Notes under the pieces: generated by a model
Database searches by the model: none
What the model was told of the DNA's origin: nothing
What the model saw: the letters and a program-made list of their open reading frames with translations, nothing else
Position numbers and translations under genes: made by a program
NCBI GenBank assembly: GCA_051294375.1
Contig: CM119264.1
Span: forward strand, 17,857,157-17,921,156
Direction: 5' to 3'
DNA: 64,000 nucleotides
Source of the DNA: Paraspadella gotoi
Taxonomy: Eukaryota; Chaetognatha
Shown here: in pieces, positions 1 through 25,768 of the stretch
How the letters are laid out: each line of letters starts with the position of its first letter
Numbering within the stretch: the stretch's first letter is position 1

Positions 1-837
1 AAGAGAGAGAGATCGAGAGATAAGAGAGAGAGAGGAGAGGAGAGAGAGAGCAGAGACAGAGAAACAGACCAGAGAGACGCCCAAGTTTTTGGACCCACCC
101 TCAAGTTGAACTCCATTAACCGAGTTTTAACCCAAATTAAAATCTCGGTTTGAAATTCAATGATGAAATGAAAACGAGGCGATGATAAAATATAAAGTGA
201 CAGAAACGGCGGAAAGCGTGTCGTAATACGAAAGATGCAACGTCGAATGGCGAGGACGTTAGGAACGACAACGGCTAAAAAAAAAATACAGAAAACCGTT
301 TTACAATGAGAGGAGAGCGCGGATAAAGAGTATTGAAAAACTAGAGCAACAACGACGATGATGACGAATCCGTCACGCGAATCGAGAGAAAAAGGGGATG
401 GAATCGAGAATGGTGAGTTTGCGCCTCGCGTGAGATTTGGCCTCGCGTGAGCGTTGTGTAGAGAGAGCGCTTGATCGTGGGGCAACCGGAGGAAACGAAG
501 AGAAAGTGGCCAAATGGCCAAATGGCAGCTTTGCCAAAACGGAAAGAGGAAAACCGAGAAATGAATATTTTAGAAATCCGGTTGTGCCATTACTTTGATG
601 ACAGCTAATCGTAGAAATAGATTAATTCTCTTCTTTTCTTTGCAAAAGTCTGTGACAACAATTTTAGAAAATAAAAATTGTTGGCCCGCGCAGGAAAATG
701 ATCAGATGTTTTCGGAAAAAAATAGCGAGCGAAACACGTCGTGTTAATATTTAACAGCAATCTTAAGGCCGGAAATTATTAGAGCTTGAAACCCTAATTT
801 AAATGGCGGTTATCAGGCTAACAAGAAAATTGATTAA

Positions 838-941
<104 letters not shown>

Positions 942-1598
942 AAAAATTTGGGCTAAGCGTTTTGGTGTGGCAGAAAAAAGAGGGGGAAAAAAAATAATCC
1001 AATTTTAAAAAAAAAGTTTAACAAAAAAATCGGGAGGTGACCCTTTTGGTAAAGAGCGATTCCGAGGTAGAGGCCTGGCGACGTCGATGGCGACGTCGAT
1101 GGCGACGTCGACGGCGACGATGATTATAAACGGGTTTTTAAATGAGGAAACAGAGCGAACTACTACGTCGGGGTCGGGACTCCGAGGGATACGAGTGACG
1201 CAGCGATAATAAGATCGCGGATGAAATTCCGACCCAAACTTCGAAGATAAGGTTACGAGAAAAAAAAGGAAAAAAAAGAACTCGAGGAGCGGCTGGAAAA
1301 TAAATCGAAGAAATATACTCGCTGGAGTAACCGGGGCTGGGTAGAGTAATTTTCCGGAAAGGCGCCAAGGCTCGTGATCTCTCTCTCTATATATCTCTCT
1401 CTCTCTTTTCTCTCATCCCGGCCCGTTCGACTCGGGAGAATGCGGGGAAAATACCTGCATTTCTCTAAGAGGGCAAATGAAGAAAGCAGAGGTCGCCTGC
1501 GCCGCCTCCGTTAACAAAGCGAAAACGTACTACGTGTTAAATAAATCCGACCAGTAGGAAAAGAGCAGGGTGGGAAAGGTATTTATTTTTTATCTTAA

Positions 1599-1614
1599 GA
1601 GAGAGAGAGGAGAG

Positions 1615-1702
<88 letters not shown>
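1599..1702. repeat. (GA)n microsatellite
   Basis: GA array of about 100 bp with two small interruptions at its left end. ORFs on both strands across it (Arg-Glu or Ser-Leu repeats) are artefacts. Confidence 0.97.
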
Positions 1703-1704
<2 letters not shown>

Positions 1705-2180
1705 TGGCGAGTTACGCCGAGTTTGGACACCGCCCAGATTTTGAAAACCAATCATTTTTTAAAGGCTTTTTTTTTCATGCTTGAATTTTAATTTTTCAGT
1801 TTAATCTTTGACCCGGGTGAAATATTCACGTTTCTAATTCCTCCTTCAATTGAGAAAATTTTTCTCAAACCAAAATCAATAAACAAAGTGACCCAAAGCA
1901 AACAAACCTCCGAGGTGGAAGACGTCGACGTTTTCCATTAAGATGAGAGAAACGTAGAATTTTTTTTCGATTATAGAATTCCTATTGATAGTTTGTTTAC
2001 TTTTACTTTATAAGAAAATATAATCGTGGCCGAGCGGATGACATGGCAAAAAATAAAAAAAAAATACGATTGGGAATTAGAAATAGTTCGAAGTTCCCGA
2101 CCACCCTGATAAACACTTTAATCTCCCGCCTCTAGCTCCCCTCATCCCGCACCGCCCAACAACCCCGTCGCTCAACTCAC

Positions 2181-5100
2181 TTTTCCTTGAGCATAGAGGC
2201 CGTCCCCGCTCTCCTGATGGCCTCGAACTGCAAGTGAGTCTTCATGGCGAAGTTCTCCTTCTGCGCGGCCTTTTTGGCGCCGCCCTTCTCGAAGAAGGAG
2301 AAGACGTCGGACAGGTTGGTGCGCTCGTCCTGAAGTTTTTCTGAAAACGAAAACGGGGATCGACTGAATGTAACTAGTATTAAATTAAGTATTGGTTTCT
2401 GGGAGAAATTGAATCATTGACAGTTCGTCAATTGTCCCCATGCGTAGTGACGAAAAATCGGGACAACCTCACGGAGATATTAACTGTACTGTATTAATAA
2501 GAAGCAACTTATTAAGTACTTTATAAATAAATTTAAAGTATTTTGATAAAAAAAAAATTGACCTCTCCGTGACACGACGTCCGAAAATGTACCATAAAAT
2601 TAAAACAAAAGGAAAAGGTTCATTGTTTCACTATATATCGATATTTCATTCATTCATTCACAAGTATGCAAAGAAAAAGTGCATCTTCCGAAAAATCACG
2701 AAGCGAAATTTCAAAACGCTCCAATTCTTTTAAAAAGAAATAAGCGGGTAAATTATGACATTCACATTTAGAAAACAAAACCTGTGACGCATCACGTGCA
2801 GCTTAAAGTAAAAAAAAAAAATTAAATTTACCCATTCCCGTAATAGACAACAACAACAACAAAAAACCAAACACCATAATGAATGAAAAAAAAAACAACA
2901 AAAAAACAATGAACCTTTTCCTATGTTTTCCCGTGTTTTCAGGGAAATAGGGTTTTCGGTCGCCATGGAAACCACATGGGGGCCGAGGATCTCTTCGAAC
3001 ATCCAGGGGCGACCGAGTCTGGGGTCTAACAGCGTCAGATCAGGGATAGGGCTCGGGGAAGAGCAGAGTTGAATCTTGGCGGGAGGGGGAGCTAGGATGG
3101 AACCAGAGAGCGATTGGGAACTTTCCTCGGTCAAGAAATTAAAGATTGTTTTTTTTTTCTAAAATTAAATCTAAAATTAAATCGGGAAATCAATGGCGAC
3201 CGTAGGCCAATGTGCGAAGTGGCGAGGAACCAAAGAACCCCATCGTTTGTACTGACCTACTTTAGTCGCCATGTTGTTGTTGTCTTCGTTGTATTGAGTC
3301 TCTTCGATCTCAAGTATCTCGCTCGACACGGATTCGGAGCGTGAGGAGGGGCTTTTAAATGAAGTCGATCTGATAGGGAGAGAGATAGGGAGACAGAGAG
3401 ATGGAGAAGATGGTACGGGATTAGGAAGATAAACAATTTCAAAGAAACGGTATAGTATAAAAACAAAATAGCGAAACATGTCTGTTCAATTTAACTAAAA
3501 TTCGTTGCAAACAAAAACTTTGTCAATTCTTTAAGTATAAAAACAAAATAGCGTCGATGAAATGAAAAAAAAAATGCAGAATTTATATATCCCGGAATCG
3601 GAAGCCTGCCAAAAAAACAGTTACGCAACATCTCATGACGCAACTCATCGTGACGCAGTGACTTTGGCTTAAGACGACGAGCTTCTTTTTTTTTCCCATT
3701 CTAGCTTCCTCGTCGAAAGGGAATTATTTTGGTGAGATCTTTTTAATTTTTTTTTTCCTTCTTCGATATCGATTACGTTCATCCTTCATCCTTCACATTC
3801 TTGTGTTTAGATAAGCAGCTGAAGCGACTTATGCCCCACACAACCGCACCCCTTCTGAACTCCTCTGTATCGAGTTTCTCCAACAACCGAACTCAATTCC
3901 TATCCTAAAACACAAGTCTTACCTTGCCCCTGTTATTTTCCCAGAACTTAACCCAGGATTGACCCGTAGTAATTTATCACCAAAGGCCTTTGTTTTTTTT
4001 TGTTTTTTTTTTGTTTTGGTTTTTGGTCTGAACTCCTGAACTTTTTTTTCTAAAGCCCTAACGAGCCTATCCGGTGAAAGGTCAATATGCCTTCCAACAG
4101 GGTTCCATATATTTGCATGTTTGTACCCATGATAAATATTTCCGAGAGCTTCCAATTGAGTGCTACCGTTCTTGATTCATTATTGTTTCTAACAGGAAAA
4201 GCTATCTAGTATATCGTTTTTAAAGAGTTATGTCATAAAAATAGGGTAAAAAATAAGTCATAAGAGTAAAGCGGAAACATAATAAAATAATTAAAAATAA
4301 AATTAATAGAAGGTGAAAAAAGTTTAATGATGGCGATTCATGAACCAAAAAATAGAAATTGAACAGCTCCCGCCACTCAAAAATCTACTTATATAAAATA
4401 TTTCATCGACGACAAAATACTACCTTTAACACAAAAAAAAAATACTTACGTTAAACCTGGCATTCTTTGAATTGTTATTTAGCTTATTAAAGATTGTTAG
4501 TTTTCATAGATATCAAACATTAAAATTAGCCGTTTTTTCACAATTTTTTCAATTTTTTTTCGTCGTCCAAGAATAAAAGTGAGAAATCACTGATGAATCG
4601 AGCCCGAGCAATAGAAAAGATCGAAAAAATATGAACAAAAAAAAATATTTGTGCGTGGATGAGAAAGATATTTTTTTTTCGCCGCGCGGAAAATTGCGTC
4701 GCTTTCGACAGGGAACCTAACGTAAAAAGAGAAACAAACCAAGTTGGTTATTTTTGACTATTTCGACGGAGCCAAAGCCTTTAGTAAAGGAGCTCCGAGA
4801 TAAGAACGACCAAGACGATAACTCAAGAGGACGACCCCGTCATCAATGGCAATAAGGATGGCAACGACGACGACTCAGTCGACATCAACGATGAAAAAGG
4901 TGAAGGTCAGCTTCATTATCTCTGTTGATAAGGTTTTTCTGGAGAGGCTTTGTGAGATTTGTTTGGATTGTTCACCCCTAAAATTTGAGGTTTAATTTTG
5001 GACACTAAACGAAAAATTTAATTAACTTATAAAAAAAATTGAAATCCCTATAATCCCCGAGGTTTTACCTAATGCAAACACACTCATGAAAAGCTCTTTT

Positions 5101-6334
5101 TAGCAGAAAAAAGTGAACAATTTGCTCGAAAAAAAGTATTCAGTGTGGCGGTAAATTCACACCGCCTCACCTCCTGCTTAATTCAGCCAATCCCATTGGC
5201 ACAGAGGGGGAACGCACGCGTTGGGTTCCGTCCACAGTCCTAACGCCTTCCCTCTGTGTCGGCAAAGTGAGACCGTCCTTGGGTAACCAAGCCAGTGACA
5301 AGAGACGTCAATCAGAGTCGGTAGCCTCTAAAGCCAACAGTGAGATGCTCCATCCCAATGGGCATCACAGGCAACCCGGCTGTTGCCGAACAAAGATTTT
5401 CCATCGAAATTGCCCGGTCAGTTTTTCTCCGACATTGTTTTAGTTTTCAAAATTTTATTTTTAAATGAGCATTGTCCATGGATGAGGTCCAATATCCATA
5501 TATTGTGGTGATTTTACTAATTCGTTTAGAGCTGATTCATTAAATTATAAATTCACAAGAAAAAAATCAATACTTTCGAATTATCTTATTATACAATTTA
5601 TAAGTTAAAAAATTTATATAAATAATGTATTCTCACTCAGGGGATAAAGCTATTTAACTTTTAAACTGACTGAAAGAAAAGTAACGATAAGAAGACGGCT
5701 TTTAAGTTTTCTTGAACAAATCTAAGGAAAAAAAATACCAAAATGCAAGTTGGTTAATGAACAAAAAATAAACAATACATTTAACAGGAATAATATAAAT
5801 TTGTTTTGTTAATATCGTGACCTTTTGACTAAAGCTTTTTTTTTCACTTGGAAAAAAACTTGAGTCGTAAATTTAAATCTTATCATCGAGTCATAATCTC
5901 CTTTCTTTTTAGAAAGAATCCATGGCTGGTGATCCAATGGTTGGATGTGGCTTACTGCGTAGTTATCTCAACGCCATATTGAAAAATGATCTGCAATTCT
6001 CCAAAAATTTTTAAAAAAATGTCGTAAGATACTTACTATTCGCTTGTGTTTGTTTCTGTGATTTTGTTATAATGTTTGTTTCGATTACGTCGGTATTTCT
6101 TTTTGAGTGTTTATTTTGGGCTATTGTTCTGATATTGTTGGCTCACGTTGAGGTTTAGGTAAGTATTTTAGTTATGATTGTGCGCGTCACTTTAATATAA
6201 ACAATAATTTTAAATAAGTTGACGAAAAATTGTTCAATATATTCAAGGGAAAAAACTGTTGATTCGGTTTTGAAAATGCCTTTGAAACTGAAATCGGATG
6301 AAGCGTGAATCTGGATGATGCGATCCTCGCTCAC

Positions 6335-6374
<40 letters not shown>

Positions 6375-7315
6375 TCCTCTCTCTCTATCTCTCAACTGCC
6401 TCCCGGACGATCCTCTCGACCGCGCAACGCCGCGTCAGCAGCAATAGTCGGAGGCGTCGACGGGATGTGGGCAAACGCGTTGGTGGTGGATCAGGGAGCA
6501 CTATGGGGTTTTCGCGATCTGAAGATCGATTGTCATACATTGATAAAAAGAGGTGCTTAAAATTTGTTAAAAAGTGAAGTACACTAAGGGTCACACAATT
6601 AAATAATAAAGGATATTGTTTTTTTTTTTTTACAATCAAATAGACGTAATTACCACTAACTCGAGCTTACATTCTATTTCTAATACGAGCATCCGCTCAA
6701 GCTCCTCGTGCGAATGACTTTTTTTTCTCCAACTTTCGAATTCGTTCGTGGATCGAGTGCGTCGGTGAAAAACTCGCAATTCGGCCGGTGAACACTGAAA
6801 AAGAGCGAAGAGAGTGAAGACCGAGTCCCAGCCTTTCAAGCGAACGCCGAACCCATCCTTGGGATTACGAAACCGAAGAGCAACTCGTGCCTTCATGGAC
6901 GGAAAGATCGAAAGAGGCTGAGCGATCCGAGAACCCTCCAGAATTCTCGAGAAGGAAAGAGAATCACGACGATGATTAAGACGATCGCCGTGGAGATCGC
7001 TGACTACTCATTCGCTGAAAAGATTTTTAGTAATTTCATAGCGCATATCCCGTCGGTCAAGTATTATTACACTGTACTAAATAAATAAGTTATGTATTTG
7101 CTTTGACTTTAAGGTCATGCTGTGGTATTTTTAAGTGATCACCTGACTTGACATATATGCAAGGAGGGTCCCAGGGTCTTCAGTACCAATATTCTTCACA
7201 AGTATTGCATTTTAAAATAAGTGGGACAGACCGAGGGACAAACAGATTGAGGGACCAACAGACCGACCGACCGACCGACCTAAACTCGAGTATACGCGGC
7301 GCAACTAGAAAGAAG

Positions 7316-7398
<83 letters not shown>

Positions 7399-10115
7399 AA
7401 CTACTTAGTAGATACCTTGTTTTGGAGACGTAGTTTTGATAGTCGAATTTGTGGGGTGAGGCGCCTCCTGTGTCACTTCCAGAAGGAGACAGAAGGCGTG
7501 GCGATCGAGCGGACACGCCTGGAGATATTTCGGTTAAAATGTTAAGACGGTTGGGTTAGAAGTTGAGGAAGTAGGCTTGATTAGCTAATTGTTAAACTGG
7601 GCGTTCTAAAAAAAATTACGCATGTACGTACATCTTCAATTATTTTCGTGTCAACGCGGCTAAAAGACAAAGCAAAGATTTGGTGAAATTATAAAAAGTT
7701 ACGCGATCGAATTTATTGAAGCACAAAAGACTGAAAAGTATATTTTAAGTTCCGAGCGCGAAAGAGAAACTCTCGATGATCTTTTTTTATTTTATTCGGT
7801 GGCAAGTTTGTCGAAAAGCGCCCCTACATTGAAAACACAAATAAAGAAGCAACGTCAACAAATATACTATGCAATATGCGTATAAAGCAAGGAGAAAGGA
7901 GCAGGATTAAAGCTAACAATGAGGCGAGTTATTCCTGCTCTTTCTATAAGTTTAATATATAAAGTTTCAAATGTATAAAGTTTCAAATGTCTAAATTTAG
8001 TGACATGAGTTGTATAAGATTTAGTTGAATTAAAAATTCTCGTCGATCAACGCAAGGATCTTTTTAATAGCTTTTTACTTCCTAAATTTTATGATAAGTT
8101 TTTACCTCTGTACCCATGCGGAACGGGCCGGTGTTCGTAGACCAGAGTGGTCTCGATAGAGAGAGAGCCATTAGAAGCTAGGCGAACCAAGAAAGGAAAA
8201 AATAGAAGTTGAAAAAAAAAGAGTCCGAATAGAAAAAAAAAGGAAAAGAAAAAAAAGTACGAACGACGAAATGGTAAAAGCCCAACGACGACGAACAAAT
8301 AACCATTCGTGCTCAAGCATGACAGGAACGAGCTCCCCCGAAAATAAAAATAATGCTGTTTCAGCGTACTGTCACATTCATTTCTATTTTTTTTTTAAAT
8401 GCCGCTGGGAAAAGTTTGACGAGTTTGGTCACGGTCGTTGACTCTTTTTCTATTCCGCATTACTTAAATAAAATTACATCAATTGTATGTTACCAGAAAA
8501 AAGGACGAAGTATAACTCCGTAACTCGACCTTCTCAACTTACCGTCGTTTCTGACAGGCGCCATGTCCGTAGGGTATGAAGCAATTTGGTTGGAATGTTG
8601 ATAGTTTCGAGTGTTGCTGTCGTCGCAGTTATTGGAGGTGTGTTGGCTGACTGGGTTTGTTTGTTTATTTTGACTAAATGATCCTCTATTTCGGCGGGGT
8701 CGAGAGGACGACGACGACTCTGCGTCAGAAACGGATTCCGAATCCAGGTAAACCTTTCCGCGATGCCCGAGATCCTGGAATGACAACGGAACGGGTCGAT
8801 TTGACCTTTGAAATTTTAATCTTAATTCGGATTTGACTTTTAATTCGAGTCAATTTCTTTCTGACGCGACATAAAGCAATTTAGGAAGCCGCGAACAAAA
8901 GAGATCAATAGCAAGTCATACAACCTGCACCTTAAAGATGAAAAGCTTTTTTGCAATACGAAAGAAAAGACAGTGAGTTTGACCTTCATGTAGGTTTTGT
9001 AGTCGAAATCTGAGCCTGTGGACGACGATCGGCTCGGGCGACTTCCTCCTCTGGCCGGACTCTGCAGACGTCCTCCTGCTCGAAGACCGGAGATGGCTCC
9101 GCCACCGGGAGAAAGAGCGCCGCTCGGCGACAAAACCCCGAAAGGGGAGAGGGCGTCGCCGGGAGAAGCTCGTCCGGAGGGCGGAAGAGCGCCGGAATCG
9201 AGGGCGGCGCTGGAAACTTTTGTCAAAAAGATGTTGTTTGTAGGAGATTATGATTGAGTTTAGCCGTTCAGGTATTTAAACTTGGAGGAGATAAGCGAAA
9301 AACTTTCGCATAATTTAAAATATTTGAAAATTTATGTAATTTAATTGCGAGTTATAGGAAAAGTTTTAAAAAAATGATCTCTTACCTAAAGACGCCCCTG
9401 CCGCGGAAGAGGAAGCGGTGGCGACAGCGTTAGCCTTGACTGCGTTATCGGTCGCGGACCTCGTGGACGAAGAGGAAGATCGCGCAACCGACGAAGCTTT
9501 GATCTGTAAAGGAGGTCGAGGACTCCGAGTCTTCAGATCGAGGACGTTGAAGTACGTAAGGTCGGAGCGGCGCGTCGACGATCGCCGTTCGGAGGAAGGC
9601 AAAGGAGCATGCGATGGAGAGGCACGCGGGAACGAAAGTCGGGCATGCGTCGACGAGTCGAAAACAAAATCGGGATTTTGTCTTCAGGATTCGATTTTTG
9701 GATTTGGATCTCTAAGATCGCGTCCCGGGGGAAAGGCAGGCGTTAGAAGGACGCGGGTTAGGAAGGGAGAGAAAAAAATCGCAAGAGGCAAAAACGTCAC
9801 TTCAAAACTGCAAATCAACGTATAATGTTTGAAACATTACTATATATCGCTTTCTGTTTGTACGAATTACGATTTTAACGTAAAACATAGAGAGTAAGTT
9901 ACGTAGACTTCGGGTGAATGACACATAAAAAGACGCTTTATAAAAAAAAAACAAAAAAAAAACACGAGCCAGGCGGAAATAATCACAGATTTTTTTTTTC
10001 ACCTCCTGTCTGTCCAGGTCGATGGCTGAATCCCCCCCACCTTTGTCGAATTCTCTCGAGGCTCCGTCTTGACAAGACCCAGAGGTTATAGAGACCTGGT
10101 CAACCTCGCGAGATT
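2181..10115 (-). CDS. Partial multi-exon gene, unknown Ser-rich protein (runs off left edge)
   Basis: Not recognised. Four minus-strand exons join with good splice sites and matching phase: 8543-8774, 8106-8177, 7416-7518, 3261-3369. Exon 8984 to about 9209 joins upstream of them in phase 0. Weaker neighbours are 10003-10115, an exon ending at 9386, a possible exon near 2930-3130, and 2181-2340, whose donor at 2173-2180 shows the gene continues beyond the window. The protein is Ser/Pro/Arg-rich and probably disordered. A tyrosine motif occurs twice, FDYKTYMK at the end of exon 8984-9209 and FDYQNYVSK in exon 7416-7518. The last exon is predicted helical (SFFEKGGAKKAAQKENF). It may be a separate gene or a set of alternative 3' exons of the gene at 11229-23894; the stop codon at 11229 argues for separate genes. 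Links between the outer exons are inference. Confidence 0.5.
5141..5421. repeat. GC-richer structured element, possible SINE
   Basis: About 280 bp that stands out from AT-rich surroundings. It starts with a small hairpin (GGCGGT...ACCGCC), holds several short palindromic blocks (for example CCAATCCCATTGG) and a B-box-like GGGTTCCGTCC near 5221-5231. It looks like a SINE or other short non-autonomous element, but only one copy is in this window, so this is inference. Confidence 0.35.
6337..6390. repeat. (CT)n microsatellite
   Basis: About 54 bp CT array with small interruptions. Ser/Leu-rich ORFs starting at 6305 and 6315 are artefacts of it. Confidence 0.9.
7261..7400. repeat. (GACC)n followed by (GAAA)20 microsatellite
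   Basis: A short GACC array (7261-7280) is followed after about 35 bp by some twenty perfect GAAA units (about 7317-7400). The long array ends only about 16 bp from the minus-strand donor of exon 7416-7518, so the pre-mRNA has a UUUC tract just inside the intron. Confidence 0.95.
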
Positions 10116-11032
10116 CTGAGAAAACGGAGATCAAAAGTATGAAAGAAAATGAGAACGTAAGCGGCAGAATAAAATGGAGTATGATTACTATGACTAACCA
10201 AAAATAAGTCCCGAGCACCAATAAAAAAAGACTCTAGAACAGAAGTGTGGAGGAAAATAGAGTGAAAAAGAAAAATCGAATAGGGGCTGAAACATAAGAC
10301 AACAAAAAAACGAAATGTAATATCCTCCACCACTTCCGCCGCATCTCCGTACATGACAGAAACGGATACAATTTAAACTAGTTCCATTTATCGAAAAGGC
10401 GTCGAAAGTTACTTTTAACTTTTTTTATAATTTTTTTGACATTCTCGTTGTTACGGTGAATATTGAACAAGGTTTAAAATAAATGGTTTATTGAGGGTGA
10501 GAGTCCCCCTCGAATAATTTCACTATTTATCCACTTTACAATTTCAGCCATTAAACGACTCTCTTTTCGATTAGCATTTCAAGGTCTCTTGATTCATTCA
10601 ATACTCTTGTTTCTTCTTTATTAAATTAGGCATGGGGTTACAGGATAAGAACAGAATCATCGCCTGTTGGTCGTGGCTCAGTTATAGTAAGGTGTCGGTC
10701 GTTTCGAAAGTATGACATTAATTGAGATTTAGTTTTTCGATGTTATATTTTATTGAATTAACAAAAAACTGCATAAATTTAAAATTTTACTCATAGAACA
10801 AATCTATTATCAATATGTTAAATAATATTAAATTTATGGAAATTAAATGGCGTAGTTTAGATTTGTTACAAACAATCAACGCGCTTAACTTGACGGTTGA
10901 CCAAACTATTTCGGTGCTGGTATCTTAATATAATGTTTTTAAAAGATCTTTGCCGGCTACTCAAATATCAAGATGATCAGATGACAAGAATGCGAAGAGA
11001 GAGAGAGAGAGAGACGAGAGAGAAAGAGAGAG

Positions 11033-11072
<40 letters not shown>

Positions 11073-11127
11073 GAGGAGAGACAAGAAGGCGAAGAGAAGA
11101 GAAAAGAAGAGAGAGGGAGAAGAGAGA

Positions 11128-11167
<40 letters not shown>

Positions 11168-11228
11168 TTCAAATGTTGAGAAAACTTTATATCTCAAAGA
11201 GAAAGAGAAATTTGAAATTCATAAGTGA
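10116..11228. other. Intergenic or intron, GA-rich, no gene called
   Basis: This stretch separates the stop codon of the large minus gene (11229) from the exons further left. It contains an impure GA array at about 10998-11165. A minus-strand ATG at about 10354 (MYGDAAEVVEDI) could be a first exon of the left gene, but no donor in the required phase is visible. Confidence 0.5.
10998..11165. repeat. Impure (GA)n microsatellite
   Basis: About 170 bp of GA repeat with scattered single-base changes, starting about 65 bp downstream of the stop codon of the large minus-strand gene, so possibly in its 3' UTR. Confidence 0.9.
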
Positions 11229-23894
<12,666 letters not shown>

Positions 23895-24187
23895 GACTGG
23901 GGGAAGTAGTGTTAAAGAACCAAGGTAGAAACGAAAAGGAAGATCATGGGTACATACAGCGGAAAAGAGAAAAAAGAGGCAGCCGAATTGCAGTGAGGAA
24001 AGGAAGGGCAATTAATTTTGTTCGCGCCCACCAAAAACATTCGTTTGCATTTTTATGGGTGAAAAAATATTTTTCTTTGCGTAGGATGAAAAATTAAATA
24101 TTAGCTCACCTTAAAAACTCGAAGAACAGTTAAATAACGAATATTTTATTTTATTCTATTTTATTGAATTTATGATCCCATGCGTAT

Positions 24188-24328
24188 TCAAGCGTTTTTT
24201 AAAAGATTATTTCTGAAAAAACTGAAGGAAAATTGTGCGGCAATCGCGCGGGCTGTGAGTCCGACCAGCAGTGAGACTACAACGATGATCGCGACCGAGA
24301 TGATGAAGAGGACGATGATGATACCCAT
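24188..24328 (-). CDS. Possible 46-aa single-pass membrane micropeptide
   Basis: A minus-strand ATG at 24328 opens a 47-codon frame ending TGA at 24188. The start of the product (MGIIIVLFIISVAIIVVV) would be a clear transmembrane helix, followed by a short basic tail. The frame lies upstream of the large minus-strand gene. Against it: the helix is encoded by an imperfect ATC/GAT trinucleotide-rich stretch, so the hydrophobic run could be chance. Confidence 0.2.
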   Translation of the reverse strand: MGIIIVLFIISVAIIVVVSLLVGLTARAIAAQFSFSFFRNNLLKNA

Positions 24329-24829
24329 CCCGATGATAGAGAGAAAAAAAGACTAAAGTCGGTAAGAAAAAGATTTGTTTCGATGCAGGATAGTTTGTAG
24401 TAGGGAGAATTTCATGGCGTTGGAAAAGACCGTGTTGTGAAAAGATACCGAATTGTGAAAATACAGGTACGATAAAGATGAGAATAGATGAGAATCAAGA
24501 TTTGTAAAGTGACTAGTGTTTTCTAAATTATATCAGTTGTAATTTGACAATTTTTTAAAAAAATTTCCAAATATATTTTGAAAATGTATTTTTTATTTCT
24601 GAAAGTTTCACTTTTAATTAAAGTGATGCGCATTAAGCTGGTCCCGCATTTCCAGATGATCGCGTTGACACATTCTAAACGAATATGAAAGATATGGTTG
24701 ATTAAATATAACCCTGCTGTAAAGAACTAAAACAACAAAGTATTGTGCAATCTTCACCACATTGGCTTTCTGAATACGTCATCGCATTTATTACTGGTCA
24801 TTTGACGAAAAGATTAAGCGAAAATTATT

Positions 24830-25270
24830 TTTTTGCCGCCTTTAGTAATTAACGAATTTTAAATCTTTAAAAAATTTTTTTTAGCATAACAGTATAGTAA
24901 ATTCAATTATTTATGAAGTAATATCCTTAGAAAATCATTAAATTTCAAAATCTTTTTTTTAAGAACAAATTTGGATTCGCCTTAAAAAATTAAGAAACTT
25001 TTATAAAATAAGTTATATGATATTTTAATGTTGAAACCGCAAAAAATGACTAAAACGTTTTAAAAATTAACATATATAAGTTTTTACTACAGAGAATAAA
25101 AAAGTCATTTATTTTTAACTTTTTCCCATTTTAAATGCTGATAACATGTTTTATATTTTTGATTTAACTTTTTATGAAGAATCTGATTCTTTATTAAAAG
25201 TTTAAAAAAGAAAATTTAAATTTACTATTTACTACTAATATATTGTATTTTACTATTCTGTTCCCGAGAG
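24830..25270. mobile_element. Decayed copy related to the hAT MITE
   Basis: Fragments match the intact element in order: a left-arm segment near 24936-25000 (AATTTCAAAATCTTTTTTTT ... TTTGGATTCGCCTTAAAAA) and a right-arm segment near 25105-25200 (AACTTTTTATGAAGAATCTG). No clean ends were found. Boundaries are approximate. Confidence 0.45.
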
Positions 25271-25768
25271 AATATGAGCAACATATTTTTTGTACTAGTA
25301 AATCATACTATCTCACGTCTAAATATCCTTGTTTGATCACTGAAATAATTTTTTTTGTTCTCGTGTTCTCATGGTACCTAACTTTTCCACCAAGTATTAA
25401 CTCAGACCATGAACTATTATTTGATTTACAAGCATTTAAAACCTACAATGTTCGGAATTAAAACTTATAATTGTATTTTAATGGCAAGAGAATTTAAATC
25501 TTTTATTAAAATTATTTGAAAATTATCTCAAATGAAAGCTTAGTGTTTTTTCTATCATTACTCAAAATATTATTAACTTATATCATTAAGTGAATTTACA
25601 GTGAGCCAAAAGACAGTATCCTTTTGCGCGCTAATCGATCAAAAATAGACTTGACATTGAGTCTCCAGTAACGCTATAAATGAGCCCAAAAACTTTTTTG
25701 CGTTAAATAAAGATGCGCCATAAAAAAAAAAGAATGTGATAGTCACAATGAAAGGTAATATTATTTAC

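Larger units (their letters stand above)
3370..7415. other. Large intron of the left minus-strand gene
   Basis: Phase-compatible exons flank this stretch (7416-7518 upstream, 3261-3369 downstream). Inside are the 5141-5421 element, a (CT)n tract at about 6337-6390, and a possible extra small exon around 6670-6797 (acceptor after a pyrimidine tract, frame beginning CSPAELRVFHRR) that I could not place in phase. Confidence 0.5.

Noticed and set aside
4588-4628. CTGATGA followed by GAAAA, hammerhead-like
   Set aside because: No stem II between the two boxes and no helix III; chance match, unlike 20432 and 55370.
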